A stretch of 64,000 nt of DNA, taken from Pandoraea capi (lineage in GTDB: Bacteria; Pseudomonadota; Gammaproteobacteria; Burkholderiales; Burkholderiaceae). Where the stretch lies: assembly GCF_902459735.1 (NCBI RefSeq), contig NZ_CABPRV010000003.1, forward strand, positions 1-64,000, written 5' to 3'. Numbering within the stretch: position 1 is the first letter of the stretch; every line of letters starts with the position of its first letter. Both the position numbers and the translations under genes were made by a program. Under the pieces are notes generated by a model that did no database searches, was not told the DNA's origin, and saw nothing but the letters and a program-made list of their open reading frames with translations. This document shows positions 63,855 through 64,000 of the stretch, one piece after another.

Positions 63855-64000
63855 TCGCTTCCCCGCTCTTCGGTGACGATTTCGATCAGCCCCGGCAGCG
63901 ACACCACGCCCAGCCACTCGCCGTCGGCGCCCGTCACGGGCACCCAGTCGGCGTGCATCTTGCCCACCGAGCGCAATGCGCTGACCAGCGCCATGTCGCC
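63851..64000 (-). CDS. C-terminus of a CBS-domain protein (partial)
   Basis: Only the last 49 codons are in the window. The end reads SALRSVGKMHADWVPVTGAD, then GEWLGVVSLPGLIEIVTEER, which is the second half of a CBS repeat. The stop overlaps the mnmC start (ATGA). CBS tails like this occur on ClcB-type chloride channels, which would fit, but the rest of the gene lies outside. Confidence 0.6.
   Translation of the reverse strand, partial: GDMALVSALRSVGKMHADWVPVTGADGEWLGVVSLPGLIEIVTEERGSE

Overview
The window is high-GC chromosomal DNA of a betaproteobacterium. Gene content (fused indolepyruvate oxidoreductase, HmuRSTUV heme uptake, phhAB, bifunctional mnmC, several Liv-type transporters) and style point to Burkholderiaceae, most likely Pandoraea or a close relative; this is inference, as no rRNA or single-copy marker is present. 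Two landmarks show that the replication origin is near. At the left edge is a gene-free stretch (1-2055) with four parS partition sites set in a hairpin repeat, plus a cluster of DnaA boxes. At 58.36-58.67 kb is a second DnaA-box cluster with a GC-rich spacer, a DnaA-trio and AT-rich DNA, which is the layout of a bacterial unwinding region. No dnaA, dnaN, rpmH, parA or parB lies in the window.

Layout. 2.1-14.5 kb, minus strand: two complete branched-chain-amino-acid-type (HAAT/Liv) ABC transporters, one with a permease-ATPase fusion and an HpaR-like MarR regulator, the other with livG-livF-livK-livH-livM. A TSUP permease sits between them. 14.5-18.1 kb: a lower-GC three-gene plus-strand cassette: a PhyH-family oxygenase with an odd metal-binding motif, a Nudix-methyltransferase fusion and a PP2C-like protein. 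This is the best candidate for an undescribed system. 18.1-22.5 kb: GMC oxidoreductase, methylmalonate-semialdehyde dehydrogenase and a divergent LysR regulator. 22.7-27.9 kb: fumC, a GcvA-like LysR regulator, an MHS-type symporter and an amidohydrolase. 28.1-29.8 kb: two orphan genes of unknown function, the first with a hydrophobic hairpin. 29.9-35.5 kb: trpS, indolepyruvate ferredoxin oxidoreductase and a divergent Lrp regulator. 35.6-42.8 kb: a Fur box followed by heme receptor, heme-handling protein and ABC importer (hmuRSTUV). 42.9-53.4 kb: an ornithine cyclodeaminase-family enzyme, then pbpC, a YhhN protein and a large thioester alpha-2-macroglobulin in one minus-strand operon. 53.7-57.5 kb: small FUSC-like protein, Lrp regulator divergent from phhA-phhB, SET-domain methyltransferase and a MarR regulator with a Cys/His-rich tail. 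57.5-59.0 kb: gene-free origin-like region. 59.0-64.0 kb: YbdK carboxylate-amine ligase, CPA2 antiporter, mnmC and the end of a CBS-domain gene.

The genes mostly serve nutrient import (two Liv systems, MHS symporter, heme), aromatic and branched amino-acid catabolism (IOR, PhhAB, MmsA) and envelope maintenance (PbpC with A2M), around the origin and partition region of the chromosome. No rRNA, tRNA, insertion sequence or CRISPR array was seen.
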